Positions 1-6,455 are shown, counted from the first letter of the stretch. The stretch is DNA of 6,540 nt from Candidatus Sumerlaeota bacterium (GCA_016928995.1 JAFGJS010000139.1:1-6540), one strand, 5' to 3'. Numbers and translations are program-made. Notes: a model not told the origin generated them from the sequence alone.

Positions 1-68
1 CCATCTGTTCCTCCCGGAATGGATTGATTATCGCAGGAGCGAGGATGCCTCAACTCACTGCTTTGTCA

Positions 69-110
69 ACCACCCCGTGGGGGGGGGGCACTTGGAAGTT
101 GAATCCGGGT
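69..110 (+). repeat. Intergenic dispersed repeat, copy 1 (42 bases)
   Basis: This stretch begins with ACCACCCCGT, continues with an uninterrupted run of ten G (79-88), and ends with CACTTGGAAGTTGAATCC followed by GGGT. Its reverse complement is found at 6456-6495; outside the G-run the two copies match base for base. The match stops abruptly at both edges, since the flanking bases are unrelated. The start contains a short perfect hairpin, CCAC-CCC-GTGG (70-80). It lies outside any gene I can support. A dispersed intergenic repeat family (REP-like or a small non-autonomous element) is the simplest reading, inferred from only two copies. Confidence 0.8.
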
Positions 111-187
111 CATAGGGATTGGGGGCGCGCGCCATTTGCATGCTGCACGGCGCCCTGGCCGCCGGAGATCAGCGAGCATTCACCGGA

Positions 188-228
188 GGCGTGGTCGGTG
201 GATTTGACCGATCCCCGATCTCCACGCC
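188..228 (+). other. Possible stem-loop in the nth leader
   Basis: GGCGTGG (188-194) is exactly complementary to CCACGCC (222-228). Directly inside it, TCGGT (195-199) pairs with ACCGA (207-211) around a 7-base loop, leaving a 10-base bulge (212-221) on the 3' side. This gives 12 Watson-Crick pairs in 41 bases. There is no U-run after it, so it is not a standard terminator. It ends about 85 bases before the ribosome binding site of nth and could be a leader RNA structure. GC-rich DNA gives such pairing by chance fairly often, so the call is tentative. Confidence 0.25.
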
Positions 229-312
229 GGATGAAACCGGAGCGGAAGTTTTCGTTGTATTGGCGGAGAGACGCGGGCGCGTAGCGCTGAAACGGGCGCG
301 GTATTTTTTATT

Positions 313-316
313 GGAG
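313..316 (+). promoter_or_regulatory. Ribosome binding site for nth
   Basis: GGAG lies 9 bases before the ATG at 326. This decides the start in favour of 326 over in-frame codons further upstream (back to 119). Translation from 326 also gives the normal family length. Confidence 0.6.
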
Positions 317-325
317 CGTTGGTTG

Positions 326-985
326 ATGGCGAAGAAAAAAGCGATGGTTGATCCTGAGACGATTGCGCGGAAGGCCGTGGCAGCCTTGAAGCGGGAATAT
401 GATGGCGCGACTTGCGCGCTGGAGCACCAGAGCGCGTTGCAGCTGTTGATCGCGACGATTCTTTCGGCGCAGTGCACCGATGCGCGGGTGAACCTGGTGA
501 CGAAGGAGCTCTTCCGGAAATATCGCGACGCGCAGGCGTTCGTCAAGGCCCCGCAAGAGGAACTCGAGCAGGACGTTCGCTCCACGGGATTTTATCGCAA
601 CAAGGCGAAGTCGATCAAGGGGGCTTGTTTGAAGATTGTGGAGGATTTCGGGGGCGAAGTGCCGGGGACGATGGATGAGCTGCTGACGCTGCCGGGCGTG
701 GCGCGAAAGACGGCGAATGTCGTGCTGGGAACGTGGTTCGGGAAGAATGAGGGCGTTGTGGTGGACACGCATGTGAAGCGGATCAGCGGCCTGCTTGGCA
801 TGAGCCGGGAGTCCTCGCCGGAAAAGATCGAACAGGAGCTGATGCGGCTGATTCCGCGCGAGGAGTGGACGAATTTCTCGCATCAGTTGATCTGGCACGG
901 CCGGAAGGTGTGCGTGGCGCGCCGTCCGAAGTGCTGCGCATGCATGATGTCCGGTTTTTGTCCGTCGGCGATGCTCTCGCCTTGA
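326..985 (+). CDS. nth: Endonuclease III (bifunctional DNA glycosylase/AP lyase)
   Basis: This base-excision repair enzyme removes oxidised pyrimidines from DNA and cleaves the abasic site by beta-elimination; it acts in the cytoplasm on the chromosome. The protein is 219 residues, close to the roughly 211 of E. coli Nth. Visible family marks are the LSAQCTD segment (about 46-52), the helix-hairpin-helix LPGVARKTANVV (122-133) with the catalytic lysine K128, and VDTHVKR (146-152) with the catalytic aspartate D147. The C-terminal [4Fe-4S] ligands are complete: C196-X6-C203-X2-C206-X5-C212. A lysine-rich N-terminus (MAKKK) follows the start. The ATG at 326 is preferred because GGAG lies 9 bases upstream and the in-frame sequence before it (from 119) has no family resemblance. 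The gene is convergent with the next one, with 16 bases between stops and no obvious terminator. Nothing looks damaged. The family assignment is essentially certain. Confidence 0.97.
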   Translation: MAKKKAMVDPETIARKAVAALKREYDGATCALEHQSALQLLIATILSAQCTDARVNLVTKELFRKYRDAQAFVKAPQEELEQDVRSTGFYRNKAKSIKGACLKIVEDFGGEVPGTMDELLTLPGVARKTANVVLGTWFGKNEGVVVDTHVKRISGLLGMSRESSPEKIEQELMRLIPREEWTNFSHQLIWHGRKVCVARRPKCCACMMSGFCPSAMLSP

Positions 986-1001
986 TCCGTTTCCGGCGTT
1001 G

Positions 1002-2795
1002 CTATGGCTTTTGCCGCTGCAGGCGCTGATACTCGGCGAAATGCTGTTGGGCCAGTTCGTTTTGGCCAGTGTCGCGATAAGCCATTGCGAGATTGTAATG
1101 AACGTAGCTGTCTTCAGGATCGACGCGGACCAACTGCTCCCAGAGTTGAATGGCTTTGCCGGTATTTCCCTCTTGAGCGAGAAGAATGGCAAGGGCGTTG
1201 GCCGCAAGCAGCGCATCCTGGTTCCAGCCAGCGATGGAAACATCAAGAGCCTTGCGGTAGTATTGGGCGGCTCGTTTTTTATCGTGATCATATTCCTCGG
1301 TCAAATGGCCTAAAAAATAATTCGCCCAAACGTCCTCCTCATCACTAATTTCCAGCAATTCTTTCGTAATTTTTTTAGCGTCTTCGATTCTATTTTCCCT
1401 TTGGGCGATCAAGGCTTTGATGGCGTGCCCATTCAAGCGTTTGGGATCGATTTGATGCGCTTGTTTGACGAGTTCTTCGGCTTTGCGATACTCCCCTTGC
1501 TCGAAATATACCTTTGCGAGTTCGAGCATGATGTCGAAGGCTTCAGGAAATGTTTTATAGCTGTTCTCATAGACTTGCCGGGTGCTGTTCCAGGCGGCGG
1601 ACCAGGCGAAGCTTTCGATCGTGGCGGCGATGCGCCAGCCAATGAGCAATGCAAAAACGGCGAGGACAATTTTATTTCGGTTTTGCTCGAGCATGGCCGC
1701 CAGACGCCGGAGGATGTCGACAAAAAGCAACGCGAGTCCCATGCTGGCGAGAACCATGTAGTAGTCTCCCCAGGGGCCGTTGCGAAAGCCGAGGATGTTG
1801 CTCATGGGCAGAAAACCGAGCAAGAACCACGCCATACCGAGCGCTTGGATGGGATAGCGTTTGCGGGCGAACAAGGCGAAGGCGATCAGGCCCCAGAGCA
1901 GAACGGCGTAGAGTGTAAGGTATGCGATAGAAACTTGTCCCCAGTAGTATCCGCCAAAAAGGGCTTGCCGTCCAAAGGGCCAGAGCCAGTCGCTGAGATG
2001 CAGCAGCGTAAAGTATGGCGAGGAGACGATGACGCTGTCGCGGGCCATGTTGGTGAAGCTGCCTTGCAGTTCCCATGCGGTTCCTCGAATGTCGCGCAGG
2101 ATCATATACAGCACGAATGCGGAGGCCAACACGGCGTATTGAATCCACACGCGTTTATTGCGCAAGCGTTCGGGGCGGAGATAGAAGTCGATGGCAAAGA
2201 GAATCGGCGCCAGGCTGATCGCGCCTTCATAGCTCGTAAGCGCGAGCATGGTGAAGATCCAGCAAAGCCCCAGCCGGCGCCATTGTTGTTCGCCGTTTTG
2301 CGCGCCGGGATCGTAATAAAAAATCAGGCTTGCGGCGGCGAATCCTGTCATCATTTGCAGGTTGACCGCGCTGAGCCAGGCGGTGCTGGAGACCATGGTG
2401 GGGGCGAGCAGCCAGATTGCGGAGGCCGCCAGACACCAGTGTGAATCCAGCAGCCGGCGAAAGAGCATGTTGACCATGATGAGGCTGAAAAGCCCCACGC
2501 TGATCGCCAGGGCGTGAACCGGGACCATGCCGCCAGAGCGGTAAAGCGCGTCGAAGGCAATGAAGAGCAGATTTTTCACTGGGCGGAAGAAGCCGTAAAA
2601 ATCGAAGAAAATCATATCAATCCAACTGTTGCGCGAGCGGATGTGATAGAGCTCCTGGATGTCGTCGAGGGGGAAGAATGGCGCGCGGACCGATTGCAGG
2701 TGAATCGCGATGTAGCAGAGGGCGATAGCCAGCATTCCCCAGAGCTGGATTCTGCGATGGGGGGGCTGTTGTGGGGTTGGGGGATTCTCAGGCAA
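1002..2795 (-). CDS. TMTC-like GT-C membrane glycosyltransferase with C-terminal TPR repeats
   Basis: This is an integral membrane protein with about ten hydrophobic segments (roughly residues 20-395) and a soluble tail with TPR motifs (about 417-450, 451-484, 526-559, 561-594). The membrane part matches the pattern of TMTC/protein O-mannosyltransferase-like GT-C enzymes: an Asp-Asp pair (44-45) in the first outer loop, FRPVKNL soon after, a SYEGAISLAPILFAIDFYL segment where the family has its conserved (K)E helix, WFLLGFLPMSN (323-333), and a DYYMVLASMGL segment (344-354) like the family's RYLYLPSIGL. In known relatives the sugar comes from a lipid-linked donor; the acceptor here is unknown and the TPRs probably bind a protein partner. 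The start is uncertain. I chose the TTG at 2795 because GGAG lies 9 bases before it, giving 597 residues. The frame stays open to a TTG at 2927 (641 residues, no ribosome binding site), and an ATG at 2738 would start just inside the first membrane helix. A weak promoter candidate on the minus strand is TTGCGC (2913-2908), 18 bases, TAAAGA (2889-2884). It is transcribed divergently from the antiporter and stands alone on its strand. Confidence 0.82.
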   Translation of the reverse strand: MPENPPTPQQPPHRRIQLWGMLAIALCYIAIHLQSVRAPFFPLDDIQELYHIRSRNSWIDMIFFDFYGFFRPVKNLLFIAFDALYRSGGMVPVHALAISVGLFSLIMVNMLFRRLLDSHWCLAASAIWLLAPTMVSSTAWLSAVNLQMMTGFAAASLIFYYDPGAQNGEQQWRRLGLCWIFTMLALTSYEGAISLAPILFAIDFYLRPERLRNKRVWIQYAVLASAFVLYMILRDIRGTAWELQGSFTNMARDSVIVSSPYFTLLHLSDWLWPFGRQALFGGYYWGQVSIAYLTLYAVLLWGLIAFALFARKRYPIQALGMAWFLLGFLPMSNILGFRNGPWGDYYMVLASMGLALLFVDILRRLAAMLEQNRNKIVLAVFALLIGWRIAATIESFAWSAAWNSTRQVYENSYKTFPEAFDIMLELAKVYFEQGEYRKAEELVKQAHQIDPKRLNGHAIKALIAQRENRIEDAKKITKELLEISDEEDVWANYFLGHLTEEYDHDKKRAAQYYRKALDVSIAGWNQDALLAANALAILLAQEGNTGKAIQLWEQLVRVDPEDSYVHYNLAMAYRDTGQNELAQQHFAEYQRLQRQKP

Positions 2796-2994
2796 AGCGC
2801 CACGCTCCGGTTGTTTTAAGTCGAGCAGCGCGGCGATGGAGGAGGTTTGTCTGTGTGGCTTGGCCGTTACGCTGACTCTACAATCTTTAGATGATGTGTC
2901 GTGCGAGGCGCAATGAAATTTACGCAAAGATTTTGACGGTGGGATCCGGCATCTACGGCGCGCGCCGAATGACAGGCTCGATGATCGATTTGCG

Positions 2995-3024
2995 TTGCCG
3001 CGATGATCTTTGGTTTTTTACAAT
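2995..3024 (+). promoter_or_regulatory. Candidate sigma70-type promoter for the antiporter
   Basis: TTGCCG (2995-3000) and TACAAT (3019-3024) are separated by 18 bases and would start transcription around 3031, giving a leader of about 55 bases before the ATG at 3085. A T-rich stretch (3014-3019) precedes the -10 box. The match is by eye only; the organism's promoter consensus is unknown. Confidence 0.35.
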
Positions 3025-3073
3025 TGGCAATGCGATCGTTGCGGCGAAGCGCGATGTAAAGGCGATCAAAGTC

Positions 3074-3080
3074 GAGGGAG
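3074..3080 (+). promoter_or_regulatory. Strong ribosome binding site for the antiporter
   Basis: GAGGGAG followed by four T and then ATG at 3085. This decides the start in favour of 3085 over the in-frame TTG at 3010. The spacing is slightly short but workable. Confidence 0.7.
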
Positions 3081-3084
3081 TTTT

Positions 3085-4974
3085 ATGGGAGAGCATATTC
3101 CGGCGGGTCTGACGTTGATCCTGGCGCTGGGAGTTGCGGCGCAATGGCTGGCGTGGCGATTGAAGCTGCCGTCGATTGTTTTATTGATGGGTTTCGGCTT
3201 TCTCGCCGGACCGGTGATGGGCTGGCTGGATCCGGACGCGCTGATGGGAGAGTTGCTGTTGCCGCTGGTTTCGATGTCGGTGGCGTTGATTTTGTTCGAG
3301 GGCGGCTTGACGCTGCGGCTGGAGGATCTGTCGAAGATCGGCGCCACGGTGCGGAATCTGGTGACGATTGGGGTGGCGGTGACGTGGGCGCTGGCCGCGG
3401 CGCTGGCGGCGCTGCTGCTGGGGATGGAGCCGCCGTTGGCGGTGCTGTTCGGGGCGATCTTGACCGTGACGGGGCCGACGGTGATTCAGCCGATGTTGCG
3501 GCACATCCGTCCGCGCGATCCGACGGGATCGATTCTGAAGTGGGAGGGGATTGTGATCGATCCGATCGGGGCGCTGCTTGCAGTGATCGTGCTGGAGGCG
3601 ATTCTGAGCGGAAGCATGCTGCGCGCTCCGGCGGACGTGCTGATGGCGCTGGGCAAGACGGTGGTGATCGGCGGCGGTCTGGGCGCGGCAGGGGCGGTGT
3701 TTTGCACGGCGGTGCTGCGGCGATACTGGGCGCCGGATTATTTGCAGAATGGGATTATTCTCGCGGTCGTGATTTTGGCGCATGTGCTGACGAATCACTT
3801 TCAGCCAGAGGCGGGTTTGGCGGCGGTGACGGTGATGGGGGTGATGATGATCAATCAGCGTTATGCGCGCATCGAGCATATCGTGGAGTTCAAGGAGCAG
3901 CTGCAGGTGCTGCTGATCTCCGTGTTGTTTATCGTGCTGACGGCGCGGCTGGATGCGAAGTTTCTGCTGACTTTCGGCTGGCGGGGTTGGGTGTTTGTGG
4001 CGCTGCTGGTCTTGCTGGTGCGTCCGGCGGCGGTGTTCGCCTCCACCTGGCGGTCGAAGTTGACGCTGAAGGACAAACTGTTTTTGTGCAGTCTGGCGCC
4101 GCGCGGGATCGTCGCGGCGGCCGTGGCGGCGGTTTTTTCGTTGGAGGTCGGCCAGTCCGAGCTGCTTCCGGAAGCGATCAAGAATCAGGCGGCGCTGCTG
4201 ACGCCGGCGATGTTCCTGGTGATTTTTTCGCTGGTTGTGATTTATGGCGTTGCGGCGCCGATCGTGGCGCGGCGTTTGCGTATCGCGGACGCCAATCCAC
4301 AAGGCGTGCTGTTCGCCGGAGGGGATTATTGGGTGCTGACGATGGCGCGGGTGTTGCGGGATGAGGGCTTTAACGTGCTGATCGTGGATACGAACCAGTT
4401 TAATGTGAAAGTGGCGCAGCTGGAGGGCGTGCCGGCTTATCATGGGAGCGTGCTGTTCGAGGGGATTCTGGACGAGGTTCCGCTGGGCGGCATCGGGCGT
4501 CTGCTGGCGATGACTCCGAACGACGGAGTGAATTCGCTGGCGGCGCGCAATTTCACGCGGATTTTCGGCCGTTCGGAGGTTTATCAGTTGCGCGAAGGCG
4601 GCGGCGATAGGACCAAGGTGAAAAAGGCGAAACTATCCAGCCGGCTGGAGGGCCGGGCGTTGTTTGGAGAGAATGTGAGTTATGGCGAGATTCAGCGGCG
4701 GTTTCGCGAGGGGGGTGTGATCCATGCTTTTACGATCACGGAGGAGTTCACCTATGCGAAATTCCGCGAGGCTTTCGGCGAGGAGGCGCTGCCGCTGTTC
4801 ATCGTGACGGAGGGCAAGGGTTTGCGCGTGATGACTAATGGCGACGCGGATCCTCAGCCGGGGCAGAAGCTGATCGCGCTGGTGGATAAGAAGATGGCTT
4901 TGCGCGGTTCATCGTCCCGGCCGTTGAACCGCGAGCCGGATGACGAAGATCTTGAAAACAGCGCCGACCTGTAA
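3085..4974 (+). CDS. CPA1-family cation/proton antiporter with C-terminal RCK (TrkA-N) domain
   Basis: The 629-residue protein has about 12-13 hydrophobic segments in residues 5-395, then a soluble C-terminus. It should exchange Na+ or K+ for protons across the inner membrane, for pH and ion homeostasis. Family marks are LILFEGGLTLRLEDL (68-82), TVTGPTVIQPMLRHIRP (127-143), EGIVIDPIGALL (154-165) with E154 and D159 in the ion-binding position, and LAPRGIVAA (337-345) with the conserved arginine R340. Residues 407-500 form a Rossmann-like RCK/TrkA-N domain, ending its second strand with the acidic LIVDTN (432-437), which usually contacts a dinucleotide. Its glycine loop is FAGGDYW rather than a clean GxGxxG. 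Residues about 525-602 form a further soluble region, and the tail is acidic. The RCK domain suggests gating by a nucleotide or ligand (inference). The start at 3085 rests on GAGGGAG just upstream. The FmdB-like gene follows after 37 bases. The transported ion cannot be told from sequence. Confidence 0.93.
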   Translation: MGEHIPAGLTLILALGVAAQWLAWRLKLPSIVLLMGFGFLAGPVMGWLDPDALMGELLLPLVSMSVALILFEGGLTLRLEDLSKIGATVRNLVTIGVAVTWALAAALAALLLGMEPPLAVLFGAILTVTGPTVIQPMLRHIRPRDPTGSILKWEGIVIDPIGALLAVIVLEAILSGSMLRAPADVLMALGKTVVIGGGLGAAGAVFCTAVLRRYWAPDYLQNGIILAVVILAHVLTNHFQPEAGLAAVTVMGVMMINQRYARIEHIVEFKEQLQVLLISVLFIVLTARLDAKFLLTFGWRGWVFVALLVLLVRPAAVFASTWRSKLTLKDKLFLCSLAPRGIVAAAVAAVFSLEVGQSELLPEAIKNQAALLTPAMFLVIFSLVVIYGVAAPIVARRLRIADANPQGVLFAGGDYWVLTMARVLRDEGFNVLIVDTNQFNVKVAQLEGVPAYHGSVLFEGILDEVPLGGIGRLLAMTPNDGVNSLAARNFTRIFGRSEVYQLREGGGDRTKVKKAKLSSRLEGRALFGENVSYGEIQRRFREGGVIHAFTITEEFTYAKFREAFGEEALPLFIVTEGKGLRVMTNGDADPQPGQKLIALVDKKMALRGSSSRPLNREPDDEDLENSADL

Positions 4975-4980
4975 TATGCT
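4952..4980 (+). promoter_or_regulatory. Candidate internal promoter ahead of the FmdB-like gene
   Basis: TTGAAA (4952-4957) and TATGCT (4975-4980) are exactly 17 bases apart, overlapping the last codons of the antiporter gene. Transcription would begin near 4987, about 25 bases before the ATG at 5012. This would let the FmdB-like and radical SAM genes be expressed apart from the antiporter. Visual match only. Confidence 0.35.
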
Positions 4981-5011
4981 TGATGATATAGCAAACGGAG
5001 GTTGAGGCGAG

Positions 5012-5332
5012 ATGCCTGTTTATGAATATGAGCACCTGACGGAGACGGACTGCAAGGCGGGATTCCGTTTTGAGCTTGTGCAACCGATCAAGGATGACGC
5101 GCTGAAGAATTGCCCGGAGTGCGGCGCGCCAGTGCAGCGCTTGATTTCGCGGACGTTTGTCAGCACGCCGACGGGAGATTCGCAGCTGAAAAACATGGGT
5201 TTCACCAAGCTGGTGCGGCGCGATGAGGGCGTGTATGAAAACGTGACGAAAACCGATAAAGACGCACATCGCTATATGGAACGCGGAAAGCCGGAAACAA
5301 TTCCCAACCTTAAAGGCAAGATCACGGACTGA
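5012..5332 (+). CDS. FmdB-type small zinc-ribbon protein with atypical first knuckle
   Basis: This 106-residue protein starts MPVYEYEH, the hallmark opening of the FmdB/CxxC_CxxC_SSSS regulatory-protein family (usual start MPIYEYxCxxCG), and continues with CPECGAPVQRLISRTF (34-49), the normal second zinc knuckle (C34, C37). The first knuckle is changed: where C-x-x-C is expected there is HLTETDCKAGF (8-18), with one cysteine (C14) and one histidine (H8). Either H8/C14 complete the zinc site or metal binding is altered. From about residue 50 the sequence is polar and charged with no known motif. The family's role is poorly known; members were first noted as putative regulators of formamidase/amidase operons, and no such genes are here. 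Two purine-rich stretches precede the ATG: GGAGG (4997-5001) and GAGG (5004-5007). It lies 37 bases after the antiporter and 46 before the radical SAM gene, so shared transcription is likely. Confidence 0.8.
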   Translation: MPVYEYEHLTETDCKAGFRFELVQPIKDDALKNCPECGAPVQRLISRTFVSTPTGDSQLKNMGFTKLVRRDEGVYENVTKTDKDAHRYMERGKPETIPNLKGKITD

Positions 5333-5344
5333 AACGCTGAAAAA

Positions 5345-5376
5345 TCTTCCTTTCGTACGAAGAGCAGGTTTTTTTT
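5345..5376 (+). terminator. Weak hairpin plus T8 run before the radical SAM gene
   Basis: TCTTC (5345-5349) can pair with GAAGA (5359-5363) around a loop that contains the palindrome TTCGTACGAA (5352-5361). Five bases later comes a run of eight T (5369-5376), only two bases before the ATG at 5379. The stem is short and not directly joined to the T-run, so a real terminator is doubtful; the T-run also forms most of the spacer between a weak GCAGG ribosome binding site and the start codon. Confidence 0.2.
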
Positions 5377-5378
5377 CG

Positions 5379-6353
5379 ATGCCGAATTTGAATGGTCAGC
5401 ATCCGGGGCGCAGGCGTTACCGGACGTTCAGCGATTACTTGTCTGAGCGTTTCGGGACGCGGGTGTATAAGGCGACGATCGATGCGGGCTTCACCTGTCC
5501 GAATCGGGATGGTTCGGCGGGCGTGGGTGGATGCACGTATTGCAACAACGAGGGCTTCAGCGTGAACAGCCGGCGCGATCGCGCGTCCGCTCTGGATGTT
5601 CGCAAGCAGCTGGAGCAGGGGGCGCGTTTCCTGCGGCGGCGGTACAAGGCGGAGAAGTTCCTCGCTTACTTTCAGGCATATACGAACACGTACGCGCCGG
5701 TTGAGGAGCTGCGGGCGCTGTATGACGCGGCGCTGGAGCATCCGGACGTGGTGGGGCTGGACGTAGGGACGCGGCCGGATTGCGTGCCGGATGATGTGCT
5801 TGAATTGTTGCGGGAATACACGAACCGGACGGGCGATGTGTGGCTGGAGCTGGGTCTGCAAAGCGCGAACGATGCGACGCTGAAGCGGATCAACCGGCGG
5901 CATGACGCGGCTTGTTTTTTCGATGCGATGGAGCGGGCGAAGGGGCGCGGCCTGAAACTGTGCGTGCATGTGATCCTCGGCTTGCCGGGCGAGTCGCGCG
6001 AGGACATGCTCCATACGGCGCGGGCGCTCAGCGGGTTGGAGTATCATGGATTGAAGCTTCATTTGCTGCATGTGAACCGGGACACGGCGCTGGCGAGGGA
6101 ATATGAGCGCGGGGAGTTGCGCACGCTGACGATGAAGGAGTATGCAACGCTGGCGGTCGATTTTTTAGAGTATGTTCCGCCGGATGTTGTGATCCAGCGT
6201 TTGACGGGGGAAGGGGCACCGGACGTGCTGATTGCGCCGAAGTGGTGCTTGAGCAAGAGCGAGGCGCTGAATGCGATTCACGACGAGATGGAACGGCGGG
6301 ATTTCCATCAGGGCAGCCGTCTGACGGCGCGTCCGGAGTCAATGAAGATTTAA
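5379..6353 (+). CDS. TIGR01212/YhcC-family radical SAM protein
   Basis: The 324-residue protein matches the YhcC (E. coli) / YtqA (B. subtilis) family over its whole length. The radical SAM cluster cysteines are C40-X11-C52-X2-C55 in FTCPNRDGSAGVGGCTYC (38-55), the spacing this Elp3-related family uses in place of CX3CX2C. Other marks are RVYKATIDAGF (28-38), AYFQAYTNTYAP (96-107), GTRPDC (130-135), WLELGLQSANDATLKRINRRH (155-175), VHVILGLPGESREDML (196-211), LKLHLLHVNRDT (225-236) and RLTGEGAPDVLIAPKW (274-289). It should bind a [4Fe-4S] cluster and cleave S-adenosylmethionine in the cytoplasm. The substrate is not fixed for most members; I recall, unverified here, that B. subtilis YtqA has been tied to wobble-uridine tRNA modification. 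No methyltransferase partner (YtqB/MnmM type) is in the window. The start is the ATG at 5379, preceded by a weak GCAGG and eight T. The basic N-terminus (HPGRRRYR) is slightly longer than usual. Confidence 0.93.
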   Translation: MPNLNGQHPGRRRYRTFSDYLSERFGTRVYKATIDAGFTCPNRDGSAGVGGCTYCNNEGFSVNSRRDRASALDVRKQLEQGARFLRRRYKAEKFLAYFQAYTNTYAPVEELRALYDAALEHPDVVGLDVGTRPDCVPDDVLELLREYTNRTGDVWLELGLQSANDATLKRINRRHDAACFFDAMERAKGRGLKLCVHVILGLPGESREDMLHTARALSGLEYHGLKLHLLHVNRDTALAREYERGELRTLTMKEYATLAVDFLEYVPPDVVIQRLTGEGAPDVLIAPKWCLSKSEALNAIHDEMERRDFHQGSRLTARPESMKI

Positions 6354-6366
6354 AGGGCGTTCCGGT

Positions 6367-6381
6367 GTGGATTTCATCCAC
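6367..6381 (+). other. Small perfect hairpin downstream of the radical SAM gene
   Basis: GTGGAT (6367-6372) and ATCCAC (6376-6381) form a 6-base-pair stem with a TTC loop, starting 13 bases after the stop codon. No T-run follows, so it lacks half of an intrinsic terminator, but it may stabilise or pause the 3' end of the transcript. Confidence 0.35.
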
Positions 6382-6383
6382 GA

Positions 6384-6444
6384 TCAAAATTCGAAATCTG
6401 AAAATTCTAAATCCGAAACAAATTCCAAATTCTAATTTTCAATA
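6384..6444. repeat. AT-rich tract of degenerate AATTC-type units
   Basis: Within otherwise GC-rich DNA this tract reads as imperfect units built on AAATTC, GAAATC, AAATTCTAAATCC, ACAAATTCC and AAATTC. GAAAATT (6400-6406) and AATTTTC (6434-6440) are complementary and could form a stem with a long loop. From memory, similar tracts of mixed AATTC/GAAATC units occur between genes in Planctomycetota and related or candidate phyla; I cannot search to confirm. It sits 11 bases before the second copy of the dispersed repeat. No coding potential. Confidence 0.6.
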
Positions 6445-6455
6445 TCACGAAACAT

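Larger units (their letters stand above)
1..325. other. Non-coding region upstream of nth
   Basis: No convincing gene is visible here. A frame open from 24 to 284 runs through the repeat and its G-run, and its product (Trp/Pro/Gly-rich) resembles no family I know. The nth frame is open back to 119, but residues encoded at 119-325 have no resemblance to endonuclease III and nth has a good ribosome binding site at 313-316. The region holds the repeat at 69-110, a GC palindrome GGCGCGCGCC at 124-133 and a possible stem-loop at 188-228. I see no clear -35/-10 promoter pair. The first 60 or so bases could be the edge of a neighbour lying outside the window. Confidence 0.6.
2928..3084. promoter_or_regulatory. 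Divergent intergenic region between membrane protein and antiporter
   Basis: This spacer should hold the start signals for the antiporter and possibly for the minus-strand gene. It contains a 12-base perfect palindrome CGGCGCGCGCCG (2956-2967), whose inner ten bases also occur upstream of nth at 124-133. A plus-strand promoter candidate lies at 2995-3024. I see no coding sequence: the antiporter frame is open back to a TTG at 3010, but those 25 residues do not fit the family and the ATG at 3085 has a strong ribosome binding site. Confidence 0.5.

Noticed and set aside
24-284. Open frame running through the 5' repeat
   Set aside because: It depends on the homopolymer length of the G-run, has no recognisable domain and overlaps a repeat that is non-coding at its other copy.
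119-325. N-terminal extension of nth
   Set aside because: The frame is open, but the residues do not resemble the family and the ATG at 326 has GGAG 9 bases upstream and gives normal length.
986-1001. Bidirectional terminator between the convergent genes
   Set aside because: The 16-base gap contains no stem with flanking T/A runs; any terminator would have to lie inside the coding sequences.
1401-2444. Plus-strand open frame opposite the TPR membrane protein
   Set aside because: Low-complexity polar product without known motifs; it is antisense to a gene with clear membrane segments and TPRs.
3144-4443. Long open frames of more than 400 codons on both strands inside the antiporter gene
   Set aside because: Their products are Gly/Ala/Arg-rich or His/Gln/Arg-rich, typical of shadows of a GC-rich gene; the antiporter frame carries clear family motifs.
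6384-6444. CRISPR array or tandem repeat array
   Set aside because: Units are imperfect and only about 6-13 bases, with no spacers of regular length and no cas gene nearby.
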